The notes under the pieces: generated by a model
What the model was told of the DNA's origin: nothing
The model's input: the letters and a program-made list of their open reading frames with translations, nothing else
The model's database searches: none
Position numbers and translations under genes: made by a program
Part shown: piece by piece, positions 63,317 through 64,000 of the stretch
How positions within the stretch are numbered: the stretch's first letter is position 1
Layout: each line of letters starts with the position of its first letter
From: Faucicola osloensis_B
Lineage (GTDB): Bacteria; Pseudomonadota; Gammaproteobacteria; Pseudomonadales; Moraxellaceae
Direction of reading: 5' to 3'
Length of the DNA stretch: 64,000 bases
Assembly (NCBI GenBank): GCA_964211495.1
Contig: CAXORL010000003.1
Span: forward strand, 1 to 64,000

Positions 63317-64000
63317 TTGGAGTATTTTGAGCGTTATGAAGGTGGTGAAAAAGCCATCTTAGTCCATTTAAATATTACCCATCTCAATGACCCAGACGAT
63401 TTGGAAGAATTTGAATTACTGGTGGATTCGGCAGGGGCACAAAAACAAGCCTTGGTCACAGGTACGCGGTCTAAGCCTGACGCCAAATACTTTGTGGGTA
63501 CGGGTAAAGCCGAAGAAATCGGGGAACTTGTCAAGCAATATGAGGCAGATATTGTCATTTTTAACCATAGTTTGACCCCATCGCAGGAGCGCAATATTGA
63601 GCGCTTGGTGCAGTGCCGTGTGCTTGATAGAACGGGTCTTATCTTGGATATTTTTGCCCAGCGTGCGCGAACCTATGAAGGTAAACTGCAAGTTGAGCTT
63701 GCCCAGCTTAATCACTTAGCGACTCGCTTGGTACGCGGCTGGACGCACTTGGAGCGCCAAAAAGGTGGTATTGGTCTGCGCGGTCCAGGCGAAACCCAGC
63801 TTGAAACCGATAGACGCTTGTTACAGGTGCGTGTTGGGCAGCTCAAAGCCAAGCTAGATAAGGTTAAACAAACCCGCGCACAAGGTCGTGCCAAACGCCA
63901 AAAATCATCGGTGCCGACAATTTCACTGGTCGGTTATACCAATGCAGGTAAATCCACCTTGTTTAATACCTTGACCCATGAAAACATCTATGCCGCCAAT
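63317..64000 (+). CDS. hflX: GTPase HflX, 3' end outside the window
   Basis: The first 228 codons, starting at a TTG (63317) with AAAGGA seven bases upstream. It encodes EYFERYEGGEKAILVHLN, the glycine-rich family motif KAEEIGELV within VGTGKAEEI, the family segment LDRTGLILDIFAQRARTYEGK, GGIGLRGPGETQLETDRR and the P-loop GYTNAGKST at the end. HflX splits or rescues stalled 70S ribosomes under heat stress. The TTG start is why ordinary ATG-based scans miss it. The gene continues beyond the window. Confidence 0.92.
   Translation, partial: MEYFERYEGGEKAILVHLNITHLNDPDDLEEFELLVDSAGAQKQALVTGTRSKPDAKYFVGTGKAEEIGELVKQYEADIVIFNHSLTPSQERNIERLVQCRVLDRTGLILDIFAQRARTYEGKLQVELAQLNHLATRLVRGWTHLERQKGGIGLRGPGETQLETDRRLLQVRVGQLKAKLDKVKQTRAQGRAKRQKSSVPTISLVGYTNAGKSTLFNTLTHENIYAAN

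Overview
The window is a 64 kb piece of a gamma-proteobacterial chromosome, almost certainly Moraxellaceae and most like Moraxella (the osloensis/Faucicola type) or a close relative. The grounds are moderate GC, the gene order lptM-lysA-dapF-xerC, yggS next to pilT-pilU, ileS-lspA-fkpB, an olsB/olsA ornithine-lipid pair and the proteins' general likeness to Acinetobacter/Psychrobacter/Moraxella families. The genus is inferred, not proven. There is no rRNA, tRNA, IS element, prophage or CRISPR array. It reads as core chromosome.

Layout. 1-7.1 kb: 3' end of tuf, a cytochrome c4, engB, a BepA-type protease, a TusA-like protein, rpoH, a DUF423 protein and thiS. 7.1-16 kb: a CPA1 antiporter, rpoN, a nitrilase-cNMP pair, and the lptM-lysA-dapF-xerC cluster. 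16-21.3 kb: ackA-pta and nadD-rsfS. 21.4-25.7 kb: an EfeUOB-type iron/heme-peroxidase operon behind a well formed sigma70 promoter overlapped by a Fur box. 25.8-30 kb: pstSCAB with a Pho box upstream and a strong hairpin between pstS and pstC. 30-38 kb: crcB, tsaD and a polar amino-acid ABC system with one ATPase, two permeases and three tandem paralogous binding lipoproteins. 38-46 kb: proA, GST, META lipoprotein, GNAT, truD, diguanylate cyclase, NlpC/P60. 46-50 kb: yggS, pilT, pilU (twitching) and a large lipoprotein. 51-57 kb: ribF, ileS, lspA, fkpB. 57-60.4 kb: an uncharacterised minus-strand signalling cluster (roadblock/LC7, Aer-like PAS, a PhnD-like protein without signal peptide, two unknown proteins). 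60.8-64 kb: olsA, olsB and the 5' part of hflX.

The most unusual object is ileS (52478-55867). Its product is 1129 residues, about 190 longer than usual, because a complete GNAT acetyltransferase domain (about residues 287-447) sits in frame inside the CP1 editing region while all synthetase motifs remain. Other points of interest are acidic expansions in both alternative sigma factors (RpoH and RpoN), the cytoplasmic roadblock/PAS/PhnD-like cluster, the triple binding-protein array, and the Fur and Pho control sites.

Start codons were adjusted where a Shine-Dalgarno sequence, a signal peptide or an overlap favoured an internal start. Functions come from motif recognition by eye; no database search was run.
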